IMG/VR virus record: IMGVR_UViG_3300037493_004552 | Coordinates: 1-64,000 of that record | Reading direction: 5' to 3' (one strand) | DNA length: 64,000 nucleotides | Origin: a virus | Part shown: in pieces, positions 41,356 to 55,020 of the stretch | Numbering within the stretch: the first letter of the stretch is position 1 | How the letters are laid out: every line of letters starts with the position of its first letter | Notes under the pieces: generated by a model | Database searches by the model: none | The model's input: only the letters and a program-made list of their open reading frames with translations | What the model was told of the DNA's origin: nothing | Made by a program: the position numbers and the translations under genes

Positions 41356-43458
41356 TTACTCTGCTGCTGCTTTCATTACTTCAGCGATGTTCATAGGCGG
41401 AGCTACTTCTCATGGAGCAGTAGCAGCACCTACTTCGCTAGTTCATCATGTTGGCCCAGACTCTTCTGGTTGTTTAGGTATATATGGATATACTCATCCT
41501 CATTGTTGATATCCTCATCACTGTGGTGAGTTCTGGAATTGTCATTGGCCTCATCCCATCTGTGGTTCTTGAGGTAATAATTTCTTAGCTTCAGTTGTAT
41601 AAAGCATCAACTGAACTTCCATATCGATAGCTTTCTGTTTAGCATCTTGTACCATCTTATAGTATTCATCTTCTCATAATACCATGTTAGGATCTTGCCC
41701 AAAGAGATTCAATCAGTTCTTAAGAAGATCACTGTTTTTAACTTGTCGTCTTTGTGTAACTGGGTCTTGACCTAGAGTCTTAACAGCATTCACTATCTCT
41801 GTGAATTGCGATCTCTCGACAATCTTGTTGATATCTTTGATAGATTCAAATTCAAATTCGTAAATGTATCTACCCTCTAAGTCTTTTTGTTTGATAGTCT
41901 TTCGTTCACTTACCGAACCATCATCACCAAACACTGGGACTTCAAATTCTTCTGGCATATATTCTTTCATGTATTCAATCCAATCTTCAGCAGTATCTGT
42001 AAGCATCTCATTCATAGAACCAATGAGTGGCTTAAGAGCATCACTCAATCATTCATATCTCAGATTCGAGTCTGTCGCCGACCTCGCTACTCCTTGGAGT
42101 TGATTGTAGTTCGACGGGCTCACAGTGAAGTTCGCCATGTCTAAGATATTTGTCATTGATGTAATTACACCAGGATCTACTGAAGGCATTTCGAGTGTCT
42201 CAATCTTTCATGGTCATCTAATTTGTTTGAATGTAAATGGTTCGTAATTCAAAATCTTTTCACTTCATTCAATGAACTGTCCTGGTTGTAGTAAGAACAT
42301 AGGACCAGCTTTGAACTTGATCAAATCAAATGACAAATTATATAATGCATCATATAGTTTTTGCTGACCTGCTAACATAGTTCAAACTCAGTCAGCTACT
42401 CGTACTCATGGCGATCTAGTGTATCCACATTTTTTAAATGGATGTACTTTATGTGTTACATCTTTTAATGGATTAACTCCATCATAAACTATATATCCAT
42501 TAAGGAATAATACTAAGTTGTCTTCTGTCCATCGTTCACAATATTCTGAATGATTATTATCTAGAGTAAGTTGGAATAGATTATCAACTTGGAAATTCAA
42601 AGTATTAAGTGCATAATCTTCATAGTATTTAATAAGTCTAATCTTATCATAGTTCTTAAGTGAGAATGGTTTAGGATTTTTAACAATAAATTCTAAATGT
42701 TCTTTACTAAGCGATCAACTTAATGCAGCAATTTTTTTGATGATAGCATTTATAGGTAATACTTTTCTATAAATCATATCCCTTTGATCTTCATACGGAA
42801 CAAAAGGCTCACCAAACAAATTAAATTCAGAAACCCAATCAAAGATAGCATAATGATTTTGGATTCATCGAATATTTTTTATAGTTGGATCTTTAATTTC
42901 TTTCACCTTTTCTTCACTTGGCATGAATCAACACCTAGCAAACCCTGGTCAAATATTGATAGCTGTTGTTCACATATCAACCAAAGACTTTCTAGCCTTT
43001 GATGAAGAGAAACAGTATTCAATAGCTGCTTGAACCGTATCAGCTTTCTTTTTATTCTGTTTTGCAACAGGATAAACTTTAATAGCAAAGTTTGCACCAA
43101 ACATTGCTGACACCAATCTATCAACATAAGTTCTAATGATAGGTTGTTTCTCATTTGTAAGAAAATGTAATCACTTTGCTTTCAATTCAAGTGCCCTATC
43201 TATCGTACACAACGTATAATCTTTTATTTCCTGTACTCGTTTTGGAAAAAAGGTTTGTTCATAGATAGAAACCCTCTTGATAATATCAGCTCTGAATTTA
43301 TTTTCAAGAGTAACTTGTCAAGTTTTATTAGTCTTAACTCAGTTCGTAGCATAGAAATCGAACTCAGTTGGGATCTGATGTTGTTGAAACATATCCATCT
43401 TCTCAGACACAGTAGGTGTCTGTTCAGATAGAATGTGTGTTGCGGTTTGATCTACCAT
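41356..43458 (-). CDS. portal protein
   Basis: A 700-residue protein in the portal position between terminase and scaffold/capsid. Features typical of portals: a long alpha/beta domain, a helical stem region (QKLYDALYNLSFDLIKFKAG), a mixed region with NYNQLQGVARSATDSNLRYE that fits the portal helix-loop, and a Gly/Gln-rich C-terminal tail. It would form the dodecameric DNA gate of the capsid. Several TGA glycines, including GPG and GVG turns. Assignment rests on position plus these patterns. Confidence 0.7.
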
Positions 43459-43471
43459 AGATAATTGTTAA

Positions 43472-43972
43472 TTAATAAAGTTGTCATGGATTAGCGAATG
43501 CGTTAAGTACATTGATAACTGTATCGCTCTTATAGTATTTCTTAAGCTTAAGATACTTATCTACTAGTTTTATTATACTTGGCCGATCCCTTAGCATTGC
43601 TCCCTTTGGGCCTTGAAACACGGCGCTTTCTATTCCCTCCTTGATAACTCACATTATATAGTCATCATCCAAGCCCGCTTTTTCTAGTGCCGCTATTATC
43701 GTACCTAATTGCTTTTCTGCTAAGCTTTCTTTTCATGGTATTAACAATTGTGAAGTCGATTGGTTTGTCAGGGTCCTCACGTTTTGTGAATCATCTTGCT
43801 GATCCTCACTTCTGACTAGGTGTTCTTCCACTTGGAGGAACTTCGGTTGGAATTCATTTACTAAAATCTGAGATTCTAGCAACTCAGGTTCCGACTCACT
43901 TTCCGTATTCAACGAGATAATCTCGTTCTTTGGAAGAATAATACTTTCATCAATAGGATTTGCTTGTTCCAT
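43472..43972 (-). CDS. unknown protein upstream of portal, 166 aa
   Basis: Acidic N-terminus (SESEPELLESQILVNEF), then a basic helical C-terminal half (IIKLVDKYLKLKKYYKSD). Only a few TGA glycines. It lies between portal and the giant protein. A virion-assembly or head-completion role is possible; no family recognised. Confidence 0.55.
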
Positions 43973-44024
43973 AAGATTTATAAGGAGAAAATAAATAGGA
44001 TAGGTTTCTCATTTGTAAAGAGGT

Positions 44025-47000
44025 ATTAGAATATATTGGATATTCTTTACTATTATAATAATTTGAATTACCAAACGATGTTCAAAATTCATCTTTAAAA
44101 TATTGTTGTGCTCATTTTTCTTTTGCTAATTCTACTGTACCATCTACAGTACCATGAAGAAAACGCATAGTCTCCATAAATTCATCTTTATATTTAGATG
44201 TAGACATAGTAGGAGCGATAACAGATAACTTATTATATAATCATATAAACATTCATTTCTTCATCTCTATCTTAGCTTCTTCAGAAAGATGTGATGTAGT
44301 TATATAGTTTAATGTATTGTTTAATCACTTTAACATAAGTCAGTTATATTCAATGCTTGCATTGTCTGAACCTTTAGGCATCCATAATGTTGCAAAAGCA
44401 TTGCTTATTTTATATCCATCTGGATTTCAATTAGCCATTTGGATTTTAGCCATAAGATCCATAGCATATACTTGATTCATTACTGAGTTCTTATATGGTT
44501 TCTCTTCACCAGTATCTGTCTTCTCGTATGTAAAATTGATATCTTTAGATGGTCTACCTGCTTTATCATACGGATCTGATAAACTACTTTGTAATTCAGG
44601 ATGTGCTTCTCTAGCGTAGAATAACGACATGTTCTTCCATCACATTGGCTTATCAGTAATATACATTAAGTCACCATACATTTCTCAAAGATATGATTCT
44701 ACTTGTTTACTTATAGTTGGATCTGGTTTTCCATTAACCCAAGCACCATCTATATCACCCATTATTGTTCACCATTCTGATGAAACAACATTAGCTAACA
44801 TCTCTTTTCCAGCACCAGGAGTATTAGCTTCAGCAAATGCTAACATCTGCACTGCTCATTTCTGATTTCATTTTACTGATTCATTAAATAATTTTAATCG
44901 TTGTGTCCAGTCTCATTCTTGCATAGAGTCTTTCATTAGACCAACAAACAAATCTTCTTGATTCTGTCTAGCTGGCCACGTTCTTTCTGTACCAGTACTA
45001 TCAATAAAATTAAAATTCTTTCTCATATCATCAAACCAAGCTTGTGGATTAACCTTAGATCAATAGGATCACATATTAGTTAGTTGATAATATGCATATT
45101 GTTTTCCATCATTACTTATTGCGTTCCAATCTATTTCTCATTTCAATATATGGTTTTGAAAGAAATCATCTTGTCATAATATTCATACTACCTTAGAATT
45201 TATTTCTTCATCTTGAAACTGTCATAACTTTCGATCTTTAATAAATGGTAAATTATATAATATTCGATTACCAAGATAATTTTTTGGATCAGCTATTAGT
45301 TTTTGCATAGCTACATTACCACTCATCTTTCTATATTCTGCAATGAATGGGTCTTGATATGGCATTAACTCTTGTAGATATGCTTTATTAGTAAGCGGTG
45401 TATATAAATCAAAACTATTACTAGTTACTTCTTGAGATGAATAATACAAATATCATCCAGTTGCTTTTCTAAATGAAAGAAAAATATTTGGTAATAAATT
45501 CATAACATCTTTATCTCTTACAGTTTCTGATACTCAACCTATGGCTGCTTTAGCTAACGTTGCTCTCCTGAAGAAATCATTAATAATTTGTTTAGCAGTA
45601 TCCAATCATGCCTTTTTAAAATCTGAACCTGTAAAATTTATTCTTCAATCATTATCTACATCTCATAGTATTCAATATATAAATGCTAATGCAGCTCTAC
45701 CAAACGGATTAGATTCAAATGCTTGAATAGGAAACGAATAATTTTTTCCTAACTCATATCATTCTCTTAATGTAGTTACAAAATCTTTTTGTCAATCGTT
45801 ATCTGATATTAATCTATCTTGTTTGAATCACATACCTATAGCAAGATTCATTTTTTCTATAAGATGAGCAAAGTCATCACTCTTTGAAACATAATCTAAA
45901 GCTCGTTTATCAGCTTCTATCTTTCATAATGTTTCTAGTTTATCTAAGTATATTTTTCAATATGTTCATCTTATTAATTTAGAACCAATAGCTTGTCATA
46001 TAGTTTCTAAACTAGACTTCATCATACCCATACCCCACGATCCCATCAGTGAATATGTTCGGTATAATGCTTGTTTTAATTCAGGAAGTGTATTATCGAA
46101 TGTTACTTTACCTTTCCAAAATTGTGTATATTGCCCAGTTCTTTTGTTAAGAATTTCTTCAGATCTTTCTTGTAAAGATTTAAGAATACTCATTCTTTCA
46201 GATTCAGAAACACTCTGAAGATATATATCTAATTGTTTGGCGGCATCGGGTCATGCAAACTGAGGAAGAAATTCTTCGATAGCTTGTCACAATGATTGGT
46301 TTCTTATAGACTTACTATAGAATATATCTGCTGCATTATAAAATCATGATTTATATAAATCAGATGCTTTCATTGTAATTGCATCAACTGTATGTGCTAA
46401 TCAATCAGCATCAACACCCATCATTTCTTTAGCTACTCGTTGTTCATATTCACTTGTTGTATATAAAACATTATACTTTTGTCTAAAATCATATAACTCT
46501 TCGTTAGTAAAATGTTTAATATTATATTTTCTCATAGTTTCAGTAAGCCATGCCATAGAGTTCATCACTAACATCTTAGGCATACCTCAAACATTTAATA
46601 CTGTTTGTCATATTCTATATACATCAGCACCTAAGAATGTTTGGAAAAATTGTGCGATTCTTGATTCGTTATGATCATTACCAATATATTTCCATAGTGT
46701 ACGATATCTATTCCAATCTATATCTGGAAAATCTATCTTAAAAAAATCTTTAAACTTATCCATATTATCTCTAAGTTCTATGAATCAATCTCTATCAAAA
46801 AATTTCATGAACTCTCATAGACCTCAATCTCATGCAAGTCTAGATAAAGCAGCAACTTCGTTTCCTGTTCTTCTATCTAATCATAATGCAGATAATGTTT
46901 TATTAATAATTCATTTTCATTCTCCTGGTGTATATTTTAATGATCTTAATTTTGTTTCTATCTTTCCTTTAAGTTCTGGATATTGTGGAAAAAATTTATC

Positions 47001-50000
47001 AGCAGTATCGTTAGCAAACCTTCTAACTTCTTCCATAAGTTCATCGCTAATTTCTAACCCTGTATCAAATGTTTTTTTTGCTGCTATAGAAAGAGCTTTC
47101 CATAATGATAACCCATTAGATTTATATAATGGTTTTGTTAATTCAAATCAGTCATTATCTATGTTGGATCTTTTTAATGCATCATTAAGATTAGAAAATG
47201 TGAAAAGCTTATTAGCTGTTTGTCATTTAGCTAATTGCACGCTTGTCATACTTGATATCTTTTTTTGTGTAAGAATATTCTCGGTAGTATCTATTCAGTT
47301 AGCAGTAAGAATAGGAATATTTTTTCATGGTAGTTCTTCATTTTTAACTATTTTATCTATGGCATTAATTTGTTTTCATACTTTATCGGTAATTAATGTT
47401 CACCAATATTGTCATGGCTCATTGGGATCTCTTAAATCTTTAAAGAATGTGAGCATTCTTTCTTTATCTGATATAGGTTTTCCTGATGAATCAGCAACAT
47501 ATCTAAATCATGTCTTAGGATCTATCTGAATACTTTCCCCTGCAGCTTCATCAAATAATAAATATCTTGTTGTCTGATATTTACCTTCAGATTTTATAGA
47601 CTTAGTAGTAAGTGATTTAAATTCTTCTCATTTTTTAGGTTGAAGATTTTGAGATGTTCTTTCATATGTGTATTCTACTCCATCTAAAACTATTTTTCAA
47701 CGTTGTCAAAAAGTATGATCGACATTCTCTATCATATTTAACAACATCTTAGATGGCTCCTTAGAATATTTACCTTCTGCTATATAATCACTAATGAGAT
47801 CTTTAGCAATAGTCTGTCTAGTGGTTTGTCTTCTACCTCTAGTAGCTCATACTATTTCATTATCAGATAATTTTTTAATCATATTAATATTATCTACTTC
47901 ACTTTTTCAATGCTTGAGTATATTATCTATCTCTGTATCAGTAATATAACTAGGTACAAGATTATTTGCCCTTATAAAATCTTTAGTAAGTTCGAATGTA
48001 TCTCATATTCATGCAGCAATAGCTTTAGATTTTTTAATAATCTTATCTATTGGCATTCTTTTATACATATCTATTTTTGCTTGAACATATTGTTTAAGTT
48101 TTACAGCATCATATTTACCCATAGCATTATTATACTTCTGCATATACTTATCTGTCATCTCATTGAAGATAGATTGATCATCTACAGACAATGTCATCCA
48201 TTTTTTTTCTGGTATATCTCGAAGTTTCTTAGATAATCATTCAGTAAATAATTGATTATACTTTATTGAGTCGGGTCCATAATGTTTTAACACTCTACTA
48301 ACATCTACTATCGCATCAATAGCAGTAAATACTGTGTCTGTTCGGAAATTACTAGTGGTATATGCTTTTGGATTATGTCATTGTAACGCACCAGCCATAA
48401 TATAATTATTTATCAATAACTTAGCAGGCTCTAATAAAAGTTTTTGTGTTACATAACTATCTTTGCTTACCATATTGATAGCATCAAGAGGAGTCTTGCC
48501 TCATTTAATGAGTTCAAGATATTCTGGTAATACTTTTCATAGTAATTTATTTAATGGTGATCCTGCTGTCTCAGCAACTTCAGCAATATTTCTTCCAGAC
48601 TTAACAAGCTTCGCTGTTTCTGCAGCTAATTGTCATGCCTTTGCTAGTCTTGTTGCCTCAATACCTTTCTCTAATGTTGCAATTTCTCATGCTCATACTA
48701 GAAATGGTGCAATCTGAGCAACAAGTTCAGGTCACATTTGTATTCATCTTCTAGTAAAGTTCTGAAATCACTCCCAAGTTTTCTTTGTCCATCATTGTGG
48801 TGGTGCTATTTTTGAATCAATATTAGCAAGTGATTCCATATCCATACGCCCAAGAACTCATGCTGGTCAACCTAGATATATAAATCATTTCATAGTATTA
48901 AGTAAATTTTCTGCTTTAGAAAAACCTATACCAACTCATTCTAGAATTTTTTGTCATACATTTCCTGATCTAAATTTCATTTCATTTATATTTTGTTGTG
49001 CAACATCTCATCTATTAAGTTTTAATGAGTCAATTGCTTTATTTAATGATTCTTGTGGTCATCATGCTACATTATCCACGATTCATTTTAATGCTAATCC
49101 TGGCGCTAAAGCAATTCAAGAAGTAATAGTATTACCTAAATCTTTTTCTCACATAATATCTTGTATGTTTTGATTAGTTTCTTTTAAATATGAATCTGTT
49201 AACTCATGAATACTATTTCATTTCAATCATAAGTTTACAATCATATATCTAACATAAGGAATTACATTCTCTTCATTATTCTTAATCATACTATTTGCTT
49301 CATCTATTTTTTTTTGATAATATTTCTTATCAGCATCAGTTTTAGATGTAGTTAATAATTCTTCAGCCATTTGTTTTTGTATATATGGCTTAGAAAGCAC
49401 ATGATCTACATTACTATCCGTTATAAATTTATCAGCAATAGGATATATATCAGTTCATTCAAGTTTTTTTCATCTATAATTTCTTCACTGTAATATTGTA
49501 TTAGTAAAAGGAGCAACAATATAATTATAATTTGTCTGTTGAATATTTTGTAATGTTTTTTTATCCTTAATCTCTGTATCACTAGGTCATATAACATCTT
49601 CTTCTCGCATTTTTTCTACTTCTCATTTATGAGTTGTATATTTTTTAGCTAGATTTTCCAATGTATTTGCTGATGGGACATCTTTTAATACTCCGTGTGA
49701 CATCTCAAACGCTTGCGAAAAAATCTGATCTTGTAAAGCGTTAACCTCTGGAGCTTTTTGTTCAGTAGAAATATTAGGATTGTTAAGTATAGCATTCTTT
49801 TGTTGATAAAGTTGTGCTATATTATCCAAATAATTGAAATCACTCTTACCACCAGCTGTTTTATATGGGCTAAATTTCTTAGGAAGGTCTACTTCGTTCT
49901 GTTTATAGAACTCATACTCTTTATTATTTTGTTTTTGTGGTTCAATAAACAATGGTTTAGCAATATCTTCAATAGCAAAATGTCCTATCCTTCAGATAGT

Positions 50001-50435
50001 GCTTCATATCTTACCTCGATTACTAGCATCTTCTGGCATTGGCTCATTCGTTTGATATCATTTAGTAACTCATCACATAATTTGAGGTATAACTGGTGCA
50101 GTATTTGGTACTCATCATCTATACGATAATCATTTGATCATTTCGCTTTGTGCTTTGGCAGCATCAGCTTTTTTCTGTGCTGCTTCTATATCTGCATCTT
50201 GTTTATCTTTTTCCTGCTGTGTTTTTGGTTGGAAAATATTTATCCAAGGTGTGGTTGGACGAAATGGTACATTAACTATTGGCTGTGTTTGTGGTATTTG
50301 TGTCTGTATTTGTGCTTGTGGCTGTTGTATTTGTTGTTGTGACACTTGTTGTGTGGGTACAGGTGTGTTATTATCACCATCAAACAAATCTACGGCTCTA
50401 TCGTACAGACTTTTTAATGTACCTAAAATATTCAT
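44025..50435 (-). CDS. giant virion-associated protein, 2136 aa
   Basis: One uninterrupted frame of 2137 codons once TGA is read as Gly; I checked every codon of it for TAA/TAG and found none before the TAA at 44025. The N-terminus is Gln/Pro-rich and disordered (VSQQQIQQPQAQIQTQIPQT). Hydrophobic Gly/Ala segments occur near residue 560 (MGPELVAQIAPFLVGAGEIA); otherwise it is mostly helical with many Asn/Lys. Location between large terminase and portal and the size suggest an ejected internal virion protein or a tape-measure-like protein. No catalytic motif recognised with confidence. Confidence 0.75.
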
Positions 50436-50443
50436 ATATATAA

Positions 50444-52741
50444 TTAGTAAATAAACTTCTGGAAATATTTAACATTATCTACTGCGGTCTTCTCGTTTGT
50501 AATTTTATCCTGTTTTTCTTTCTTTCGTTTTCTTAAATCCTCTTTAGTTACCGTTTGTGCTGGTGCATCGCTCAATGATGCCTTTGGAACTAGTGTATAT
50601 TTGAGTCCAAGAGTCTCATAATAGTAATACAATGCTACAAGTAAAGCGTTTACATGGTCATCATTCGCTCATACTCACGAATATGTAGTCTTTCCTGTGG
50701 CATCATCATAGATTTCATAGAATGCATCCATCTCTTTCTGTAATTGTGTCATACTATTTGACATTAATATCTTATCATGATCGAATAATATCTTTGCGAT
50801 ATTGATTAAGTGTGATTTTGGTACTCTCATCTCGTTCCATACATTACCTTTTGTTATATTGATTCCAGCATGATAAGCAATACGAAGATTAACTACAATT
50901 CATTTTAATTCCATGACTTCTGCAGTTGCTTTCTGTGTTCAATCCATAACAAAGTAGATATCACCAGGGTTATTTATGTACTGTTCAGCAGATTTCTTAT
51001 GTACTTTTATCTGATCTGCCTGTACTCAGTAGTTAGTTTGGTCAACTTTATTCAAATGGGCTTCTTCCATTATAGCGATCTTATTCAAATGTTCATTATA
51101 TCCCGTCGTAATCAATGGTGATTTGTCTTGAGATAGTGCAGGATCATATCATTGTACTATGTATTTATAATTATTAACCAACAATGTCGTCGGATCTCTC
51201 AGAGTTGGTTCATATTTAAATATCTTTCCTTCATCTGGGAACCTAGAATACAGTTCCGCTAGGTATTTCGCTGGGTCAGCACTATATTGTTTCTTGATTG
51301 CAATCTTTTCTATATCAGGAAGGAACTCATTATCATCAATTGTGTAGCGGAGTCATGCATAATGTGTCATTGGTGTCATGGTTGATCGATTATCTTTAAT
51401 AATTTGATCGATATCCTGCATAACCATCGACTGTTTCTCGTATTCAGTCAGCATTTCATAGAACCGTCACTTCTTTATATGCTTATACATCGTGGATGCA
51501 GCAACAAGCGTCGCTCCCTCATGGGTAATCATCGGTTCGATTCCATCATACACATCTCTTGCGATAAGGTGAGCCTCATCGATGAAAATATCGTCAGCAA
51601 AGAACCCGATTCATGGATTACGTCACTCCTGTGAGATGAACGTGATGGTTCCGAGTACCCTCTTTCATTCCTTGAAGGAAAGGATTCAATACTTCGAATC
51701 GTATCTGAACATCTGCTCTCCCGCTTCACCGAATGCTTGTGTCATCTTGGTGATGTAATGTAATACTGGCATCAGGGCTTTCTCCGTTAGTCCTATGTAC
51801 AGGACGGACGTTGGTCTGAATTGCGCTTTCGGATTGTGTTTCATAACAGCACGGAGAGCTAGGAAGACCATCAGGAGCGTCTTACCTTGCCTACGGGGGC
51901 AGGCAAATAGGGTTCTCTTTCCCATTCTTTTGATCACGTCGTACTGTCGTCGTTGGAGGAGCGGCCTCAATTTCTTTTCTGGGTCGATGTCACGTCATTT
52001 GGCGTTGGCAGCGTCAGAGAAGATGGCGTATCTCAGTCAGGCAGTATAGTTGTCTTCAATATGGACATCAAGAACTGGGTTAGAAATAGTAAAGTCGTAG
52101 TTTTTCTTGATCGGGAAATCCATATTCTCTTTGGATAAGTTGGATTTGATCGACAGTTTGTAATCGATCTCCATCTTATACCCGTCTAAATACTCTTTCA
52201 TGAGGATCAGTGCTGTCTGTTCGATCGCTTCTTCTTCCGTGATATTCTGTCTCGCTTTCGCGATATCAGTTGTAGTTTTATTTAACGAGAAAAATATAGG
52301 CACATTATTGATCAGTGTGATATTATGTGTCTTAATCAGTGATTGTCGTACACCGAGAACGTTATCGGATAGCATCTTTCGCTTCGCTTTCTGAACGATG
52401 TAGTCATAGAAAGCTGCTGTTATGTTGGTGTCGGGGATATCTTGATTTGGGAATAGCTCTTCTGGACGGTCGGCGTGTGGTGTCCATAACGGCAGTTTGT
52501 GTATGATCTTCTTACCATACACCTCGATCGTCGTGTCTTGCCACGCGATATTACTGTTCTCTTTCGTGAGTTGGTTGACCTGGTCCCATCGTGTAACCGC
52601 CTGTAACGACGAGAATGTCTGGTCCGAGTCTTTGATTCTGCCTTCGTATACTAACCCGTATTTCAGCGCACGAGAAACCCGTCCGTATTCTACGGGTTTC
52701 TGGTTGGGATATATTGTTTGGGTTATAACACTATCGGTCAT
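50444..52741 (-). CDS. terL: terminase large subunit
   Basis: A 765-residue packaging motor. Walker A is CPRRQGKTLL (K287), the terminase-style RRxGKT. Walker B and catalytic Glu are DIFIDEAHLI (D388, E389). The C-terminal nuclease part has YDPALSQDKSP and FVMDGTQKA with likely metal-binding Asp residues, and ANDDHVNALLVAL near the end. It cuts concatemers and drives DNA into the portal. Its ATG forms an ATGA overlap with the upstream gene. The N-terminal 240 residues are longer than in many terminases. Confidence 0.9.
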
Positions 52742-53373
52742 TCATCTTTAACTGTTAAAGGTGATATATCATCATCTATCTTTTCTGTGATAGGAGCCGT
52801 CTCCTCTGGGATCACAGCGATTATATTGTCTTTCCCCTCATCCACAGTATTCACTACCGCGTTCACTACCGCGTCCACATCATCAACCTGTGTGGTCTTG
52901 TATGCGATATCTTCGATTGTCTGTTGACTTTTGATTATCGCCTTGAGTTCTTTGATCTCCTCTCTGAGATCATTGATATCATCTCATGATGATTTCGGTT
53001 TGCTGGATAGCTGTATTGATGATTGATTGGGTTGGGTTGGTAACTGAATGATATCGTCGATGATCGATCTGAGTATTTCGTCGCTCACCTCTCTGTCATC
53101 GATTATCGCTTTACCGTCCCGCGTGATCGGGATGCGTATCTCGTTAGTCGGGTTATTCAGTAATAGGTAGTCAGGCGTCTTTCATTCCTTCTGTCGCTTC
53201 CACTGTTGGAACTGTTGTGGATACTTGCTCTGGAGGATATCATGTACTTGTGGCGCGTTCTGTTGCGCTAGATCATGGATGAACATCTTCAGTTCATGAG
53301 TCAGAAGATTTCACATCATCTTGTAATTTAGTTCCTGATAATACTTGTTGTCGTGTTTTAAAAACATTGGCAT
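52723..53373 (-). CDS. unknown protein directly before terminase, 211-216 aa
   Basis: Starts MPMFLKHDNKYYQELNYKMM; a helical N-terminal half, an Asn/Gln/Ser linker and an acidic coiled coil (DDINDLREEIKELKAIIKSQ). A small terminase subunit is possible from position and coiled coil. At its end TGA (52738-52740) overlaps the terminase ATG as ATGA; read as Gly the frame ends five codons later at TAA. Confidence 0.6.
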
Positions 53374-53548
53374 ATTCTTTAGAATGTAAAATGGTACCTG
53401 TCAGTTCCCGTCAGGCGAAGGTTGTTAGATAGTGGACAGCCGTTTTGGCTTGAGCAGGCAATGCATTGTATATGGTTTTCTTACCAATAAATTGTGCTAA
53501 GTCTATTTGACCATCTCTTTTTACTTGTTCGAGATCGATTTTGTGCAT
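53153..53548 (-). CDS. unknown protein overlapping the next gene, 84-131 aa
   Basis: The first 80 residues look genuine (MHKIDLEQVKRDGQIDLAQF, one TGA glycine in FAGREL). Then TGA at 53294-53296 leads, as Gly, into 47 residues of Thr/Ser/Pro-rich sequence overlapping the next gene for 221 bases; as a stop the overlap would be 80 bases. Function unknown. Confidence 0.5.
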
Positions 53549-53551
53549 GAA

Positions 53552-53962
53552 TTATTTTTTTTTCTTTGGTAAAGGAGCATTGTGTTTTCTAACTAAATCT
53601 TCTTTTGGCTGTTTCTTTTTTGCCATAGATACTGTTGATTTATTAGTGATTTTGTTTTGTTTCTTCACAATAAGCTTGATTGAGTCCTTTACTATTTTTT
53701 CCATAAGCAAAGGAATTTCATTAGCAAGATTGAATTTGTTGAGACTGGTAATCTCGTCTGCTACTAATCGACCAATATTGTGGACGATGGTTTCGTAGTG
53801 GGCAGGAAGGAGATCGGGTTGTTTTGGGTGCATAAGTCCTTGTTCAAATAGACTAAGTCATGTCACAACAATCTCGTTGTAGATATATCTAGCCTGTTTG
53901 TCCCGCTTCTTTCGTTGCTTATGGGCCTTTGAAGAAGCATGAAATTTCATTTTATTATCCAT
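53552..53962 (-). CDS. basic protein, 136 aa
   Basis: Lys/Arg-rich head (MDNKMKFHASSKAHKQRKKR), a helical core and a Lys-rich tail (APLPKKKK). The true start at 53962 is visible only if a TGA (in VVTGLSLF) is Gly. Could bind DNA during packaging, judged from charge and position near terminase. Confidence 0.6.
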
Positions 53963-53973
53963 GTGATAGGAGA

Positions 53974-54351
53974 TTATATAAATAAAAACTTTGTAATATT
54001 ATGATATGCTTCTAGGGCATGTTTATAAATTAATGCCTCGGGAGTTTTGGTCGTAAGTCTTGTAATCCTATCTCTGATTGATGTAACAGCTCAATCTAAT
54101 TGTGATACAAGCTCTCTTTTTTTATCATCCATTGTATCATTCATAAGATCATCCTCCGCGGTAGCTAAACTTCTAAGCATATCATTCAATTCTGCTTGAG
54201 AAAATTGAAGCACTATTCGTTCTTTAATTGCTTCATTTGACTCAATAAAATCAGTTGCAACCCTAACTTTTAAGTTGTCTTTGCTTGCTTTGAGATTATC
54301 CACTGTTTTTTCTAAGTGGTTAATTCTTAATTGTGCTGTGTTTAAATCCAT
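53974..54351 (-). CDS. coiled-coil protein, 125 aa
   Basis: MDLNTAQLRINHLEKTVDNL continues as a heptad-rich coiled coil, with a helical C-terminus (DRITRLTTKTPEALIYKH). One TGA glycine. Upstream gene in the terminase operon; a small-terminase-like or assembly role is possible but unproven. Confidence 0.55.
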
Positions 54352-54477
54352 GATTATAGGGAAAAGGATAAAAGGTTATCTATGATATAAAGTTATGGTT
54401 GAGAAAGTCAACTGAATCTTTCAACTATCTTTATAATCCTGTGATAGGACTGTCCGCCGTCTCCGTCCCAGATGGTA

Positions 54478-55020
54478 TTAGTCTGTAGCATATTCTCGTT
54501 TAAATCAACCAGCGGTGTTGAAGTTCGGTTTCTTTCTGAGGCAATTAGATATCTGTGGGGCAGCAATTCATAATTCCCTTACAACATCTGATGTACTAGA
54601 TCGTATCTTCATAACCTCACTAGTATGTTTGTTTATCTGTTTTATGGGTATTGATTGTGGATGTTTAGCTCAGAATTTTCATTTGAATTGCAATCAGAAT
54701 CATTTTCATAGCACCTCTCTACCATGGATTAGATTGTCTCTGTGGTCTATCCACTCTAAATTATCTATACAATTATCTGTCTTATCTCCATTCTTATGAT
54801 TAATTTCTAATTTATTATCGGGATTGGGGATAAATGCATAAGCTACTAATCTATGGACCCTACACTTCTTTTTTTTTCAGTGACCATTACTTAAGCCGAC
54901 CTTGAGATATCATTTCTCGTTTGGTTGAGGTTTAAGTAGATTAAGTCATCTAACTTTTCATGTGTTACTTACTTCGTATTTCCCCTCAAAACCATAGATG
55001 TCCTTTCGGATTTCTTCCAT
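54478..55020 (-). CDS. HNH homing endonuclease with NUMOD4-like domain
   Basis: Residues 8-30 match NUMOD4 (DIYGFEGKYEVSNTGKVRGL), then CRVHRLVAYAFIPNPDNK and INHKNGDKTDNCIDNLEW form the HNH core, followed by a DNA-binding NUMOD-like helix-turn-helix (TSDVVRELGIAAPQISNCLR). TGA glycines fit NTGKVRG, KVGLSNGHGK and ELGIAAP. Such free-standing endonucleases cut related phage genomes and spread by repair. It is the first gene of the minus-strand block, next to the terminase operon, a common homing site. Confidence 0.85.

Noticed and set aside
46780-47529. 249-residue open frame on the plus strand
   Set aside because: It lies wholly antisense to the giant minus-strand gene, has no homology-like motifs and reflects AT-rich composition.
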